Assembly (NCBI GenBank): GCA_030693565.1
Contig: JAUYAJ010000116.1
Coordinates: 1 to 17,295 of the forward strand
Direction of reading: 5' to 3'
Length of the DNA stretch: 17,295 nucleotides
From: Rubrivivax sp.
Lineage (GTDB): Bacteria; Pseudomonadota; Gammaproteobacteria; Burkholderiales; Burkholderiaceae_C
In this document: piece after piece, positions 1 to 6,932 of the stretch
Numbering within the stretch: position 1 is the first letter of the stretch
Layout: each line of letters opens with the position of its first letter
Made by a program: the position numbers and the translations under genes
Notes under the pieces: generated by a model
Seen by the model: the letters and a program-made list of their open reading frames with translations, nothing else
What the model was told of the DNA's origin: nothing
The model's database searches: none

Positions 1-7
1 CCTCCGG

Positions 8-108
8 GTAGGCCCCCAGAAAGGGCCCCCTCGGCGTTGCAAATGCTCGCCGGGTCTCAGGACCCGTCTGCGCTTTGCGCCTTGATGGCGCCCTTTCTGG
101 GGGCCTAC
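8..108. repeat. Large imperfect palindrome (19-bp perfect outer arms)
   Basis: Bases 8-26 and 90-108 are perfect 19-bp inverted copies of each other. The 63-nt interior is itself structured: 51-56 pairs with 61-66 around a TCAG loop, and 33-36 can pair with 78-81. The whole stretch could fold into one long, branched hairpin. It lies just downstream of the minus-strand rsmB/DUF4390 pair and before whatever gene lies off the left edge. It could be a terminator or mRNA-processing structure without a U-tract, or a dispersed intergenic repeat. The sequence alone cannot decide between these. No coding sequence is apparent in 1-137. Confidence 0.75.
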
Positions 109-137
109 GCGGGCGTGATTCATATCTTCACAGCCTC

Positions 138-704
138 TCAGTCCAGGCGCAGCGTGCGCTCGACGCCGATGGCCCAGTCGCCCTGGCCGCCGAAGCCGAT
201 CTGCATCGGACTGGGCAACTGCGAGGTGTCGAGCCGGTAGCTGAATTCGACGTAGTGGCGGCTGTCGGCGTCGAGCTGCGCCAGCTCGGTCAAGGCCCAG
301 CCGGTGCTGCGCGAAATCACCGCCAGCGCCTCGTCCAGCGAGTTGAACGACTGGTGGAGGCCGCCGGTGCCCACGCGCCAGCTGCCCGTCAGCGGCTGGT
401 AGGCGACGCGCCAGCTGCGGCTGGCGCGGACAACGCGTTCATCGCGCCAGTACCAGCGGCTGCGATAGACCTCGGCGCGGGCAGCGAAGTAGACCGGCAC
501 GCCGCGCTGCAGGGCGTCTTCGACCGCCTTGGGCAAGGTGATGCGGGTGGCGAACTCGAGCTCGAGCCGGCCTTCGTGGCGCGCCGCCTTCAACGTCGCC
601 AGCTCGACGCCCTGGGCGCGCAGCGAGTCGACCGCCGACGCCCACAGCGCGAGCACCAGCAGCAGGCCCTGCAGCATGCTTCGAAGGACCGGCGTTGAGC
701 GCAT
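138..704 (-). CDS. DUF4390 domain secreted protein
   Basis: A 188-residue protein with an N-terminal hydrophobic signal (about residues 7-23, LRSMLQGLLLVLALWASA) followed by a soluble, beta-rich-looking region with conserved-looking Trp/Tyr/Arg residues (for example SRWYWRDE). This matches the DUF4390 family of unknown function, which in Burkholderiales commonly sits between rsmB and the ntrY/ntrX two-component genes. That context is established knowledge; ntrY would lie off the left edge and is not seen. I chose the ATG at 704; a TTG at 713 is in frame but has no ribosome-binding site. The gene begins 18 bp after the rsmB stop with no clear Shine-Dalgarno, so translational coupling to rsmB is likely. 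The product is probably periplasmic or envelope-associated. No catalytic motif can be named. Confidence 0.85.
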   Translation of the reverse strand: MRSTPVLRSMLQGLLLVLALWASAVDSLRAQGVELATLKAARHEGRLELEFATRITLPKAVEDALQRGVPVYFAARAEVYRSRWYWRDERVVRASRSWRVAYQPLTGSWRVGTGGLHQSFNSLDEALAVISRSTGWALTELAQLDADSRHYVEFSYRLDTSQLPSPMQIGFGGQGDWAIGVERTLRLD

Positions 705-722
705 CAGGAACAAGGGGCGGCG

Positions 723-2060
723 TCAGGGCTTGCGGAGCAGGGCGTAGAAGAACCCGTCCTGGTCGATCCGACCCGGGTCGGGCGCGGCATCCTGCGGATT
801 GTCGGGGTTTGCCAGCAGATGGCCCGGTGAGCACGGGTCCAGCCATGCCCCGGCGCTGCCGTGACGTTGCAAAAACGCGTCGATGCGGTCCTGGCCCTCG
901 GCTTTGAACACCGAACAGGTGGCAAACAGCAGCCGCCCGCCCGGGGCCAGCAGCGGCCACAGCGCTTCCAGCATGGCGGTCTGCAGCCGCGCCAGCGGCT
1001 CGATGTCGGCGGCGCGGCGCAGCCAGCAGATGTCGGGGTGCCGGCGCACGATGCCCGAGGCGCTGCAGGGGGCGTCGAGCAAGATCGCGTCGAAGGGCTG
1101 GCCGTCCCACCAGGCAGCGGGCTGGCTGGCGTCGCCCACCTGCACCCGCGCGCTCAGCCGCAGCCGGTCCAGGGTGTCCTGGGCGCGCTGCAGGCGGGTG
1201 GCGTCGCTGTCCAGCGCCAGCAGGTCGAGGTCGGCACGCTCAAGCAAGTGGGCGCTCTTGCCACCGGGCGCAGCGCAGGCGTCGAGCACACGCGCGCCGG
1301 CCGGCAAGCCGGCGGCGCCGAGCAACAGGCCGGCGGCGCGCTGCGCCGCGGCGTCCTGCACCGAGACGTCGCCATCGGCAAAGCCGGGCAGTTGCTGCAC
1401 CGGGCAGGGGCGTTCCAGCACCACGGCCTGGCCGTGAAGGCCGGTGTCGCTCAGCAGGCGCGCGGCCTGGCCTTGCTCGGCCAGGCGCCGGACGTAATCG
1501 GCGCCGCTGAGGCGGCGGGCATTGATCCGCAGCGTCATCGGCGGCTGCCGATGGGCGGCGCTCAGCAAGCCCTGCCATTGCTGCGGCCAGTCGCGGCGCA
1601 GCCGCTCTATCCACCAGGCCGGGTGGTTGTAGGCGGCGACCGGCGCCCGCAGCGCCGCCGCCACCTGCTGCGGGCGTTCACGCACAAAGCGCCGCAGCAC
1701 CGCGTTGACGAAGCCCGCCGAGGCCGGCGAGCGGCGGCGCGCTGCCTGCACCGCCTGGTCGACCAGGGTGTGGTCGGTATATGGCGGCGCCGGGTCGGGC
1801 CACAGCAAGGCCAGCGCGGTGACGAGCAAGGCGTCGACCTTGGGTGGCGGCGTCTTCGGCGCCAGCGCAGCGCGCACTTCGTTTGCCGCGCCGAGCCGGC
1901 GCAAAACCGTGAATGTGAGCGCCTGCACACCGGGACGGACATCAGCAGCAACGAGGGCCAGCACATCGTTCAGGGAGCGCCCGCCCTGGACCGCGAGCAC
2001 GGCGTCGGCGGTCTGGTCGAGCAAGCGCGACAGCGGCGGTGCCAGGTGGGGTGTGTTCAC
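723..2060 (-). CDS. rsmB: 16S rRNA (cytosine-967-C5)-methyltransferase RsmB
   Basis: A 445-residue cytoplasmic rRNA methyltransferase, typical length for RsmB/Sun. The N-terminal part (about 8-140) is the NusB-like RNA-binding helical domain. The C-terminal Rossmann methyltransferase carries the SAM-binding loop DACAAPGGKSAH (260-271), the PCS motif in LLDAPCSASG (Cys332) and the TCS motif in FATCSVF (Cys382). The two cysteines are the pair used by RNA m5C methyltransferases for catalysis and product release. It transfers a methyl group from SAM to C967 of 16S rRNA. The start is a GTG at 2060, giving MNTPHLAPPLSRLLDQ; upstream Shine-Dalgarno complementarity is weak. It is divergent from folE across 77 bp and is followed by the DUF4390 gene in a probable operon. 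Confidence 0.95.
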   Translation of the reverse strand: MNTPHLAPPLSRLLDQTADAVLAVQGGRSLNDVLALVAADVRPGVQALTFTVLRRLGAANEVRAALAPKTPPPKVDALLVTALALLWPDPAPPYTDHTLVDQAVQAARRRSPASAGFVNAVLRRFVRERPQQVAAALRAPVAAYNHPAWWIERLRRDWPQQWQGLLSAAHRQPPMTLRINARRLSGADYVRRLAEQGQAARLLSDTGLHGQAVVLERPCPVQQLPGFADGDVSVQDAAAQRAAGLLLGAAGLPAGARVLDACAAPGGKSAHLLERADLDLLALDSDATRLQRAQDTLDRLRLSARVQVGDASQPAAWWDGQPFDAILLDAPCSASGIVRRHPDICWLRRAADIEPLARLQTAMLEALWPLLAPGGRLLFATCSVFKAEGQDRIDAFLQRHGSAGAWLDPCSPGHLLANPDNPQDAAPDPGRIDQDGFFYALLRKP

Positions 2061-2086
2061 AAAGCCAGTCTAGCCCCAGGGCAGCA

Positions 2087-2107
2087 GTGCGCCGGCGCCC
2101 GGCGCAC
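2087..2107. promoter_or_regulatory. Perfect inverted repeat in the rsmB-folE divergent region
   Basis: GTGCGCCGG (2087-2095) and CCGGCGCAC (2099-2107) are perfect 9-bp inverted arms around CGC. They lie midway in the 77-bp divergent promoter region, immediately before a CACAAT that could serve as a folE -10 element. It could be an operator or a 5'-UTR hairpin. The very high GC content makes chance palindromes more likely, so confidence in function is low. Confidence 0.4.
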
Positions 2108-2137
2108 AATGGCCGGCTGACGCCAACCGACGCCGAC

Positions 2138-2890
2138 ATGCCCAATCCGCCCGCTTCGCCGCCCGCCGCCACACCGCCGCGCCTGTTCCGCAGCGAAGAG
2201 GAACTGGCGCGGTTGCCGGCCTCGGAACGCATTCGCTACCGGCTGGTGGACTGCGGCCGTCGCTATCACGCCAATGACAACATCGCCGACTGCGTGCGCG
2301 GCGGTGAACTGGCCGAGCTGACGGCCGAGGTGCAGGCCAAGCTGCAGGACGTGCTGCACACCCTGGTGATCGACACCGAGAGCGACCACAACACCCAGGA
2401 AACCGCCAAGCGCGTGGCGCGCATGTTCATCGACGAGGTGTTCCGCGGCCGCTACCACCCGATGCCGGCGGTGACCGAGTTTCCGAACGCCGAACGCCTC
2501 AACGAATTGATGATCGTCGGCCCGATCACCGTGCGCAGCGCCTGCTCACACCACCTGTGCCCGATCTTCGGCAAGGTCTGGATCGGCCTGCTGCCCAACG
2601 AACATTCGAACCTGATCGGCCTGAGCAAATACGCCCGCATCTGCGACTGGGTGATGACGCGGCCACAGATCCAGGAAGTGGCGGTGACGATGCTGGCCAA
2701 TGAATTGCAGCGCCGCGTGCGGCCCGACGGCCTGGCCATCGTGATGGAGGCCGACCATTTCTGCATGCACTGGCGCGGCGTCAAGGACAGCAACACCGCC
2801 ATGGTCAACAGCGTGATGCGCGGCGCCTTTCTGAAGGACGCCAACCTGCGGCGCGAGTTCCTCGCCCTGCTGCCGCGCAAGAACGCCTGA
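2138..2890 (+). CDS. folE: GTP cyclohydrolase I
   Basis: A 250-residue protein. GTP cyclohydrolase I converts GTP to 7,8-dihydroneopterin triphosphate and formate, the first step of tetrahydrofolate (and tetrahydrobiopterin) synthesis. The catalytic zinc ligands are visible: Cys136 and His139 in RSACSHHLCPIFGK, and Cys209 in ADHFCMHWRGV. The GLSKYARICDW segment (161-171) matches the family GLSK-ARI motif. The family usually has a TSALRG-like ending, which here reads NSVMRGAF. I took the ATG at 2138, where the protein begins MPNPPASPPAA; a longer GTG-initiated version runs into the rsmB promoter and has no support. The first 18 residues are Pro/Ala-rich and probably disordered. It forms a two-gene unit with the BLUF gene 13 bp downstream. 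Confidence 0.94.
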   Translation: MPNPPASPPAATPPRLFRSEEELARLPASERIRYRLVDCGRRYHANDNIADCVRGGELAELTAEVQAKLQDVLHTLVIDTESDHNTQETAKRVARMFIDEVFRGRYHPMPAVTEFPNAERLNELMIVGPITVRSACSHHLCPIFGKVWIGLLPNEHSNLIGLSKYARICDWVMTRPQIQEVAVTMLANELQRRVRPDGLAIVMEADHFCMHWRGVKDSNTAMVNSVMRGAFLKDANLRREFLALLPRKNA

Positions 2891-2903
2891 ACCGGAGACC
2901 CCC

Positions 2904-3329
2904 ATGCTTGTGCGCCTCATGTATGCCAGCCGCGCCGCGGCCGACGCCGGCCCCGACGCGCTGGCGGCCATCATCCGCCAGTCCAGGGCCGGCAACCCGG
3001 CGAACGGCGTCACCGGCGTGCTCTGCCACGCCCAAGGCCTGTACCTGCAGGTACTGGAAGGCGGGCGAGGCGCCGTCAACGCGCTCTACAACCGCATCGC
3101 TGCCGACCCCCGCCACAGCCAGGTCGAGTTGCTCAGCTACGGCGAGATCGGCGAGCGCCGCTTCGCCGGCTGGGCCATGGGCCAGGTCGACCTGGCGCGG
3201 CTCAACCCGTCCTTGCTGCTCAAATACGCCGAGACCACCACGCTCAACCCCTACGCCATGACCGGCGCGGCCTCGCTGGCGCTGTTCGAAGACCTGATGG
3301 CGACGGCGTCCATCGTCTGCAGCCCCTGA
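2904..3329 (+). CDS. BLUF-domain blue-light photoreceptor (stand-alone)
   Basis: A 141-residue protein made almost entirely of one BLUF (sensor of blue light using FAD) domain, about residues 2-95, with a short C-terminal helical tail and no fused output domain. All hallmark positions can be read: Tyr7 (LMYASRA), Asn31 (AGNPANGVTGVL), Gln49 (YLQVLEGG), and Trp90/Met92 (FAGWAMG). These correspond to the Tyr-Gln-Trp/Met photocycle network described for AppA-type BLUF proteins. It is expected to be cytoplasmic, bind FAD and signal by protein-protein contact. The ATG at 2904 is preceded by GGAG with good spacing. It follows folE by 13 bp and probably shares its transcript. The sox promoter begins about 90 bp downstream. 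Its partner is unknown. Confidence 0.93.
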   Translation: MLVRLMYASRAAADAGPDALAAIIRQSRAGNPANGVTGVLCHAQGLYLQVLEGGRGAVNALYNRIAADPRHSQVELLSYGEIGERRFAGWAMGQVDLARLNPSLLLKYAETTTLNPYAMTGAASLALFEDLMATASIVCSP

Positions 3330-3352
3330 CGCCACGCCGCCACGCCGTCAGG
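3325..3352 (+). terminator. Possible hairpin at the end of the BLUF gene
   Basis: CCTGACG (3325-3331, containing the BLUF TGA stop) can pair with CGTCAGG at 3346-3352, or with a second copy at 3354-3360. There is no U-tract, so this is at best a weak or Rho-assisted terminator. The surrounding bases are short tandem repeats (CGCCACGC twice, CGTCAGGC twice), which may alone account for the pairing. Confidence 0.3.
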
Positions 3353-3419
3353 CCGTCAGGCCGCGTGACATCGTCCTCGATCGGCGCCGCCAGAACCGAC
3401 CGCTCGGTAGTTGCCCCGA

Positions 3420-3448
3420 TTGCCGCGCGCCTTCGTCTCCTATATATT
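3420..3448 (+). promoter_or_regulatory. Predicted sigma70-type promoter of the soxCDYZAX block
   Basis: TTGCCG (3420-3425) as -35 and TATATT (3443-3448, 5 of 6 consensus bases) as -10 are separated by exactly 17 bp. The -10 lies in the most AT-rich patch of the region. Transcription would start near 3455, giving a leader of about 47 nt before the soxC TTG at 3502. It overlaps the operator-like site at 3443-3463. Confidence 0.6.
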
Positions 3449-3463
3449 GGTTCTTGCTTATAT
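3443..3463. promoter_or_regulatory. Operator-like site overlapping the soxC promoter
   Basis: This AT-rich dyad (TATAT at the left end, ATAT at the right end) covers the predicted -10 and start point, where an ArsR-type repressor would be expected to block RNA polymerase. Ungapped comparison by eye gives 13 of 21 identities with the reverse complement of the site at 14172-14192. It gives 13 of 21 with 8447-8467 in the same orientation. The candidate binder is the ArsR protein encoded at 15711-16142. Confidence 0.5.
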
Positions 3464-3490
3464 CCGGATGCATTGCTGTACCGGACCTCC

Positions 3491-3504
3491 GGAGACCCCG
3501 TTTG
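3491..3504 (+). promoter_or_regulatory. Shine-Dalgarno deciding the TTG start of soxC
   Basis: GGAG at 3491-3494 is followed after 7 nt by TTG at 3502. This is the only candidate start of soxC with a ribosome-binding site. The more upstream in-frame TTG at 3454 would fall at the predicted transcription start and lacks one. Very similar CGGAG-C-rich leaders precede the BLUF gene (2904) and the cytochrome c4 gene (11813). Confidence 0.65.
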
Positions 3505-4878
3505 AACGATTCACCCATTGCCAATGGCCGCCTGGTCAAGGCGCCCGAAAGTTTTCTCGACCGTGACGGCGTTCGCGCCGTCCATGCCGAAGCCAAGAGC
3601 GGCCGGCGCGACTTCATGCGCCGCGCTTTCGCTGCTGCTGCCGCGGGCGCTGGTGCGCCGGCCGCGCTGGCGCAGGCCAATCCGGTCGCCGCCAATGCGG
3701 GCGACCCGAACATCCTCAACCTGCCAGCGCACAGCGCTGGCCTGGGCCAGGCCGTCGTCACCGACGGCTATGGCAAGCCGTCGAAGTACGAAACCAACGT
3801 GCAGCGCCGGCAAAGCCCGGGGCTGACGCAGACGGCGCAATCGTCGGTGTCGTTCGCGCCGCTGCAGTCGATGTTCGGCATCGTCACGCCCAGCGGACTG
3901 CACTTCGAGCGCCATCACCAGGGCTGGTGGGACATCGACCCGTCCAAGCACCGGCTGATGATCAACGGCAGCGACGACAAGCTGGTCAAGAAACCGCTCG
4001 TGTTCACGATGGACGAGCTGATGCGGCTGCCCTCGGTGAGCCGCTTCCACTTCATCGAATGCGGCGCCAACACCGGCATGGAGTGGGGCAACGTCGCGGT
4101 GCCGACCTGCCAGTACACGCACGGCATGGTCAGCTGCAGCGAATTCACAGGCGTGCCGCTGAAGGTCTTGCTCGACATGGCCGGCGCCGACTACAAGCGC
4201 GGCCGCTTCGTGCTCGCCGAAGGCGCTGACGGCTCGTCGATGACACGCACCATCCCGATGGAGTTGATCGAATCGGGCGAGGTGCTGGTGGCCTACGGCC
4301 AGAACGGCGAGATGCTGCGGCCCGAGAACGGCTACCCGCTGCGCCTGGTCGTGCCCGGCGTGCAGGGCGTCAGCTGGGTCAAGTACCTGCGCCGCATCGA
4401 AGTCGGCGACCAGCCTTATGGCACCAAGGACGAGATCATCCATTACGTCGACCTGATGCCCGACGGCCGCCACCGCCAGTACAGCAGCATCCAGGAATGC
4501 AAGAGCGTGGTGACGACGCCCTCGGGCGGCCAGTTGCTGCTCGACAAAGGTTTCTACAGCATCAGCGGCCTGGCCTGGTCGGGGCGTGGCGCGGTCAAGC
4601 GCGTCGACGTCTCGGTCGACGGCGGGCGCAACTGGCGCACGGCGCACCTGCAAACGCCCGTGCTCGACAAGTGCCTGACGCGCTTCAACATCGATTGGGT
4701 CTGGGACGGCAAACCGGCCTTGATCCAGAGCCGCGCCAGCGACAGCACCGGCTACGTGCAGCCCACTTACCGCCAGTTGCGCGCCGTCCGCGGCACGCGC
4801 TCCATTTACCACAACAACGCCGTCCAGACCTGGTTGGTGCAAGAAGGCGGCGAGGTCAAGAATGTCCAGCTCTCCTAA
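3502..4878 (+). CDS. soxC: SoxC, molybdopterin subunit of sulfur dehydrogenase
   Basis: A 458-residue sulfite-oxidase-family protein starting at TTG (see the Shine-Dalgarno entry). With SoxD it forms the periplasmic sulfane dehydrogenase Sox(CD)2, which oxidises the SoxY-bound sulfane sulfur with release of six electrons. Residues 1-57 are a long twin-arginine signal: GRRDFMRRAF with Arg35-Arg36, then an Ala-rich stretch and an ALAQA cleavage region. The molybdenum-binding Cys is at about residue 187 in FHFIECGANTGMEWGN, the family's C-G-N signature. Residues from about 300 onward form the C-terminal Mo-co oxidoreductase dimerisation domain (DVSVDGGRNW motif). The 34-residue n-region before the twin arginines is long. 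The stop codon lies inside soxD (17-bp overlap), so the two are translationally coupled. Confidence 0.95.
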   Translation: MNDSPIANGRLVKAPESFLDRDGVRAVHAEAKSGRRDFMRRAFAAAAAGAGAPAALAQANPVAANAGDPNILNLPAHSAGLGQAVVTDGYGKPSKYETNVQRRQSPGLTQTAQSSVSFAPLQSMFGIVTPSGLHFERHHQGWWDIDPSKHRLMINGSDDKLVKKPLVFTMDELMRLPSVSRFHFIECGANTGMEWGNVAVPTCQYTHGMVSCSEFTGVPLKVLLDMAGADYKRGRFVLAEGADGSSMTRTIPMELIESGEVLVAYGQNGEMLRPENGYPLRLVVPGVQGVSWVKYLRRIEVGDQPYGTKDEIIHYVDLMPDGRHRQYSSIQECKSVVTTPSGGQLLLDKGFYSISGLAWSGRGAVKRVDVSVDGGRNWRTAHLQTPVLDKCLTRFNIDWVWDGKPALIQSRASDSTGYVQPTYRQLRAVRGTRSIYHNNAVQTWLVQEGGEVKNVQLS

Positions 4879-5980
4879 GTTTCTGCTCGGCGCTGCGGCC
4901 TGGCTGCTGGCTGGCGCCGCGTTGGCGCAAGCCGCCAGCTTCCCCGGCATCGGCCGCCCGGCCACGCCCAAGGAAGTCACGGCCTGGGACATCGACGTGC
5001 GCCCGGACTTCAAAGGCTTGCCGCGCGGCGCCGGCACGGTGCTCAAGGGCATGGACGTCTGGGAGAGCAAGTGCGCTTCCTGCCACGGCGTCTTCGGCGA
5101 AAGCAACGAGGTGTTCTCGCCGCTGGTCGGCGGCACCACCAAGGACGACGTGCGCAGCGGCCGCGTCGCCCGCCTGCTCGACCCCTCGTTCCCCGGCCGC
5201 ACGACGCTGATGAAGGTGACCCATGTCTCGACGCTGTGGGACTACATCAACCGCGCCATGCCCTGGGCCCAGCCCAAGTCGCTGACGGTCGAAGAGGTCT
5301 ACGGCGTCACCGCCTACCTGCTGCACATGGGCGGCGTGCTGCCCGAGCAGTACACGCTGTCGGACCGCAACATCGCCGAGGTGCAGAAACTGCTGCCCAA
5401 CCGCGCCGGCCTGACCACCGACCACGGCCTGTGGCCCGGCAAGACGATGGGCAACGGCGGCAAGCCCGACGTGCAAGGCGTGGCCTGCATGACGAACTGC
5501 GCCGCCGAACCCAAGCTGGCGTCCTACCTGCCCGACTTCGCCCGCGACGCCCACGGCAACCTGGCCGAGCAGAATCGCCTCGTCGGCCCGCAGCGCGGCG
5601 CCGACACGACGCGCCCGGCCGCCCTGGTCGCCGCCGTCCATTCGGGCCATGCAGTCAACACCGCCACGTCCATCAGCGCCGGCAGCGCCGACAAGCCCGC
5701 CACCGCGCCACCCGCCAGCGGCCCGGCCGCAGCGCTGGTGCTGGCACGCAAGGCCAACTGCATGATCTGCCACGGCGTCGACAGCAAGATCGTCGGCCCC
5801 GGGCTGGCCGACATCACGAAGAAGTACGCCGGTCGCAGCGATGCAGCGGCCTATCTTGCACAGAAGATCCAGGCCGGCAGTGCCGGGGTCTGGGGCGCAG
5901 TCCCGATGCCACCGCAGACCCTTTCGGCGGCAGATGCCAAGGCCATCGCACAATGGCTGGCCGAAGGCATGAAGAAGTAA
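4862..5980 (+). CDS. soxD: SoxD, diheme cytochrome c subunit of sulfur dehydrogenase
   Basis: A 372-residue periplasmic c-type cytochrome, partner of SoxC, taking electrons from the Mo centre and passing them to the respiratory chain. Residues 1-24 form a Sec signal peptide ending in ALAQA. The first heme site is Cys71-Cys74-His75 (KCASCHGVFGES) and the second is Cys300-Cys303-His304 (NCMICHGVDSK). Met349 in AVPMPPQ is the likely axial ligand of the second heme. An Ala/Pro-rich linker of about 40 residues (AGSADKPATAPPASGPAA) separates the two heme domains. The ATG at 4862 is preceded by GAGG and overlaps the end of soxC by 17 bp. Two-heme SoxD matches the Paracoccus-type subunit. Confidence 0.95.
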   Translation: MSSSPKFLLGAAAWLLAGAALAQAASFPGIGRPATPKEVTAWDIDVRPDFKGLPRGAGTVLKGMDVWESKCASCHGVFGESNEVFSPLVGGTTKDDVRSGRVARLLDPSFPGRTTLMKVTHVSTLWDYINRAMPWAQPKSLTVEEVYGVTAYLLHMGGVLPEQYTLSDRNIAEVQKLLPNRAGLTTDHGLWPGKTMGNGGKPDVQGVACMTNCAAEPKLASYLPDFARDAHGNLAEQNRLVGPQRGADTTRPAALVAAVHSGHAVNTATSISAGSADKPATAPPASGPAAALVLARKANCMICHGVDSKIVGPGLADITKKYAGRSDAAAYLAQKIQAGSAGVWGAVPMPPQTLSAADAKAIAQWLAEGMKK

Positions 5981-6022
5981 GAGCCTTGCAGAGTCGGCCC
6001 AGTGCCAACCCTCTGCGCAAAC

Positions 6023-6058
6023 ACCCTTGAGGGTATGCCCGGTTCAATTCGCCGGGCA
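6023..6058 (+). promoter_or_regulatory. Two adjacent stem-loops between soxD and soxY
   Basis: ACCC (6023-6026) pairs with GGGT (6031-6034) around TTGA. Immediately after it, TGCCCGG (6036-6042) pairs with CCGGGCA (6052-6058) around a 9-nt loop. They occupy the 118-bp soxD-soxY gap, the longest gap inside the first sox block. Without a U-tract they are poor terminators. They look more like RNA-processing or stabilising structures that could let the abundant SoxYZ carrier be made separately from SoxCD. Confidence 0.5.
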
Positions 6059-6098
6059 AGCCAACGATGATTGAACCGCAACGTTAGGAGAACCTGAA

Positions 6099-6557
6099 AT
6101 GCAAACCCGTCGCGAGATGATGGCGCGCAGCGCTACCGTCGCCGGCCTGCTGGCCACCGCCGGCCTGCTGCCCCAGACCGCCCACGCCGCCTGGGCCAAA
6201 GCGGCCTTCGAGGCCAAGAACATGGCCGATGTGGCCAAGGCCCTGGGTGGCAGCGCCCCGGTCGAAAGCAAGGACGTGTCGATCACCGGCCCTGACATCG
6301 CCGAGAACGGCGCCGTCGTCCCGGTCGGCTGCGCCAGCACGCTGCCTGGCGTCAAGCGCCTGATGCTGCTGGTCGAGAAGAACCCCAGCGTGCTGGCGGC
6401 GATCTTCGACGTCAGCGACTCGATCGAGCCCAACTTCAACACCCGGGTGAAGATGGGTCAGTCGTCGAACGTCTTCGCCGTGGCCATGATGGCCGACGGC
6501 AAGGTGCTGTTCGCGCAAAAAGAAATCAAGGTCACGCTCGGCGGCTGCGGCGGCTGA
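6099..6557 (+). CDS. soxY: SoxY, sulfur-carrier subunit of SoxYZ
   Basis: A 152-residue carrier protein. Sox intermediates are held as thio-adducts on the Cys of its C-terminal swinging arm. The terminal GGCGG, with Cys150 third from the end, is that arm. The N-terminus MQTRREMMARSATVAG is a twin-arginine signal (Arg4-Arg5) cleaved around AHA-A at residues 28-31, so export occurs folded, as a SoxYZ heterodimer. A second Cys is at about residue 78 (VPVGCAST). AGGAG at 6086-6090 stands 8 nt before the ATG. soxZ follows after 37 bp with its own strong ribosome-binding site. Confidence 0.97.
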   Translation: MQTRREMMARSATVAGLLATAGLLPQTAHAAWAKAAFEAKNMADVAKALGGSAPVESKDVSITGPDIAENGAVVPVGCASTLPGVKRLMLLVEKNPSVLAAIFDVSDSIEPNFNTRVKMGQSSNVFAVAMMADGKVLFAQKEIKVTLGGCGG

Positions 6558-6594
6558 ACCTCACCCCTACATCTGAATTTCGAAGGAGAACGAC

Positions 6595-6906
6595 ATGGCA
6601 GACCCGATGCGCATCCGTGCCCAAGCCGCCGGTGACAAGACCACCGTGCGCGTGCTGATGGCCCATGAAATGGAAACCGGCCAACGCAAGGACTCGGCTG
6701 GCAACACCATCCCGGCCTGGTTCATCCAGGAAGTCACCGCCACCCACAACGGCAAGCCCGTGCTCAGCGCCCAGTGGGGCACGCCGGTGTCGAAGAACCC
6801 GTTCCTGCAGTTCGTCGTCAAGGGCGCGAAGGCCGGCGACAAGATCGCCGTCAGCTGGCTCGACAACAAAGGCGCCAAGCGCACCGACGAAGCCACGGTG
6901 TCCTGA
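6595..6906 (+). CDS. soxZ: SoxZ, partner subunit of SoxYZ
   Basis: A 103-residue immunoglobulin-like beta-sandwich protein of the SoxZ family, recognisable from the MRIRAQ start, the VLMAHEMETGQRKD segment (19-33) and the NPFLQFVVKGAKAGDKI segment. It has no signal peptide of its own, as is usual for SoxZ; it is thought to be exported bound to SoxY through SoxY's Tat signal. AAGGAG lies 7-8 nt before the ATG at 6595. SoxYZ docks with SoxXA, SoxB and SoxCD. soxA begins 26 bp downstream. Confidence 0.97.
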   Translation: MADPMRIRAQAAGDKTTVRVLMAHEMETGQRKDSAGNTIPAWFIQEVTATHNGKPVLSAQWGTPVSKNPFLQFVVKGAKAGDKIAVSWLDNKGAKRTDEATVS

Positions 6907-6932
6907 GCCCCAAGAAGGAGGAAGACGCAGAC

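Noticed and set aside
705..713. A TTG start at 713 for the DUF4390 gene.
   Set aside because: No Shine-Dalgarno precedes it, and the ATG at 704 gives a normal signal peptide.
3353..3412. Second hairpin or small gene in the BLUF-soxC gap.
   Set aside because: Only short GC-rich tandem repeats are seen. No frame has a ribosome-binding site, and no further stable structure beyond the one listed stands out.
3454..3501. An upstream TTG start for soxC adding 16 residues.
   Set aside because: It coincides with the predicted transcription start, has no ribosome-binding site, and the added residues look like translated leader; TTG at 3502 has GGAG at the right distance.
3511..5202. A very long open frame antisense to soxC/soxD (and similar ones opposite rsmB, soxB and fccB).
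   Set aside because: High third-position GC leaves the antisense frames free of stops. Their products are low-complexity His/Val/Asp/Gly/Ala-rich with no recognisable domain, while the opposite strand encodes clear families.
6036..6058. GGTTCAATTC flanked by CCCGG and CCGGG resembles a tRNA T-arm.
   Set aside because: The loop is 9 nt rather than 7. No D-arm, anticodon arm or acceptor stem can be built around it. It is kept only as a stem-loop.
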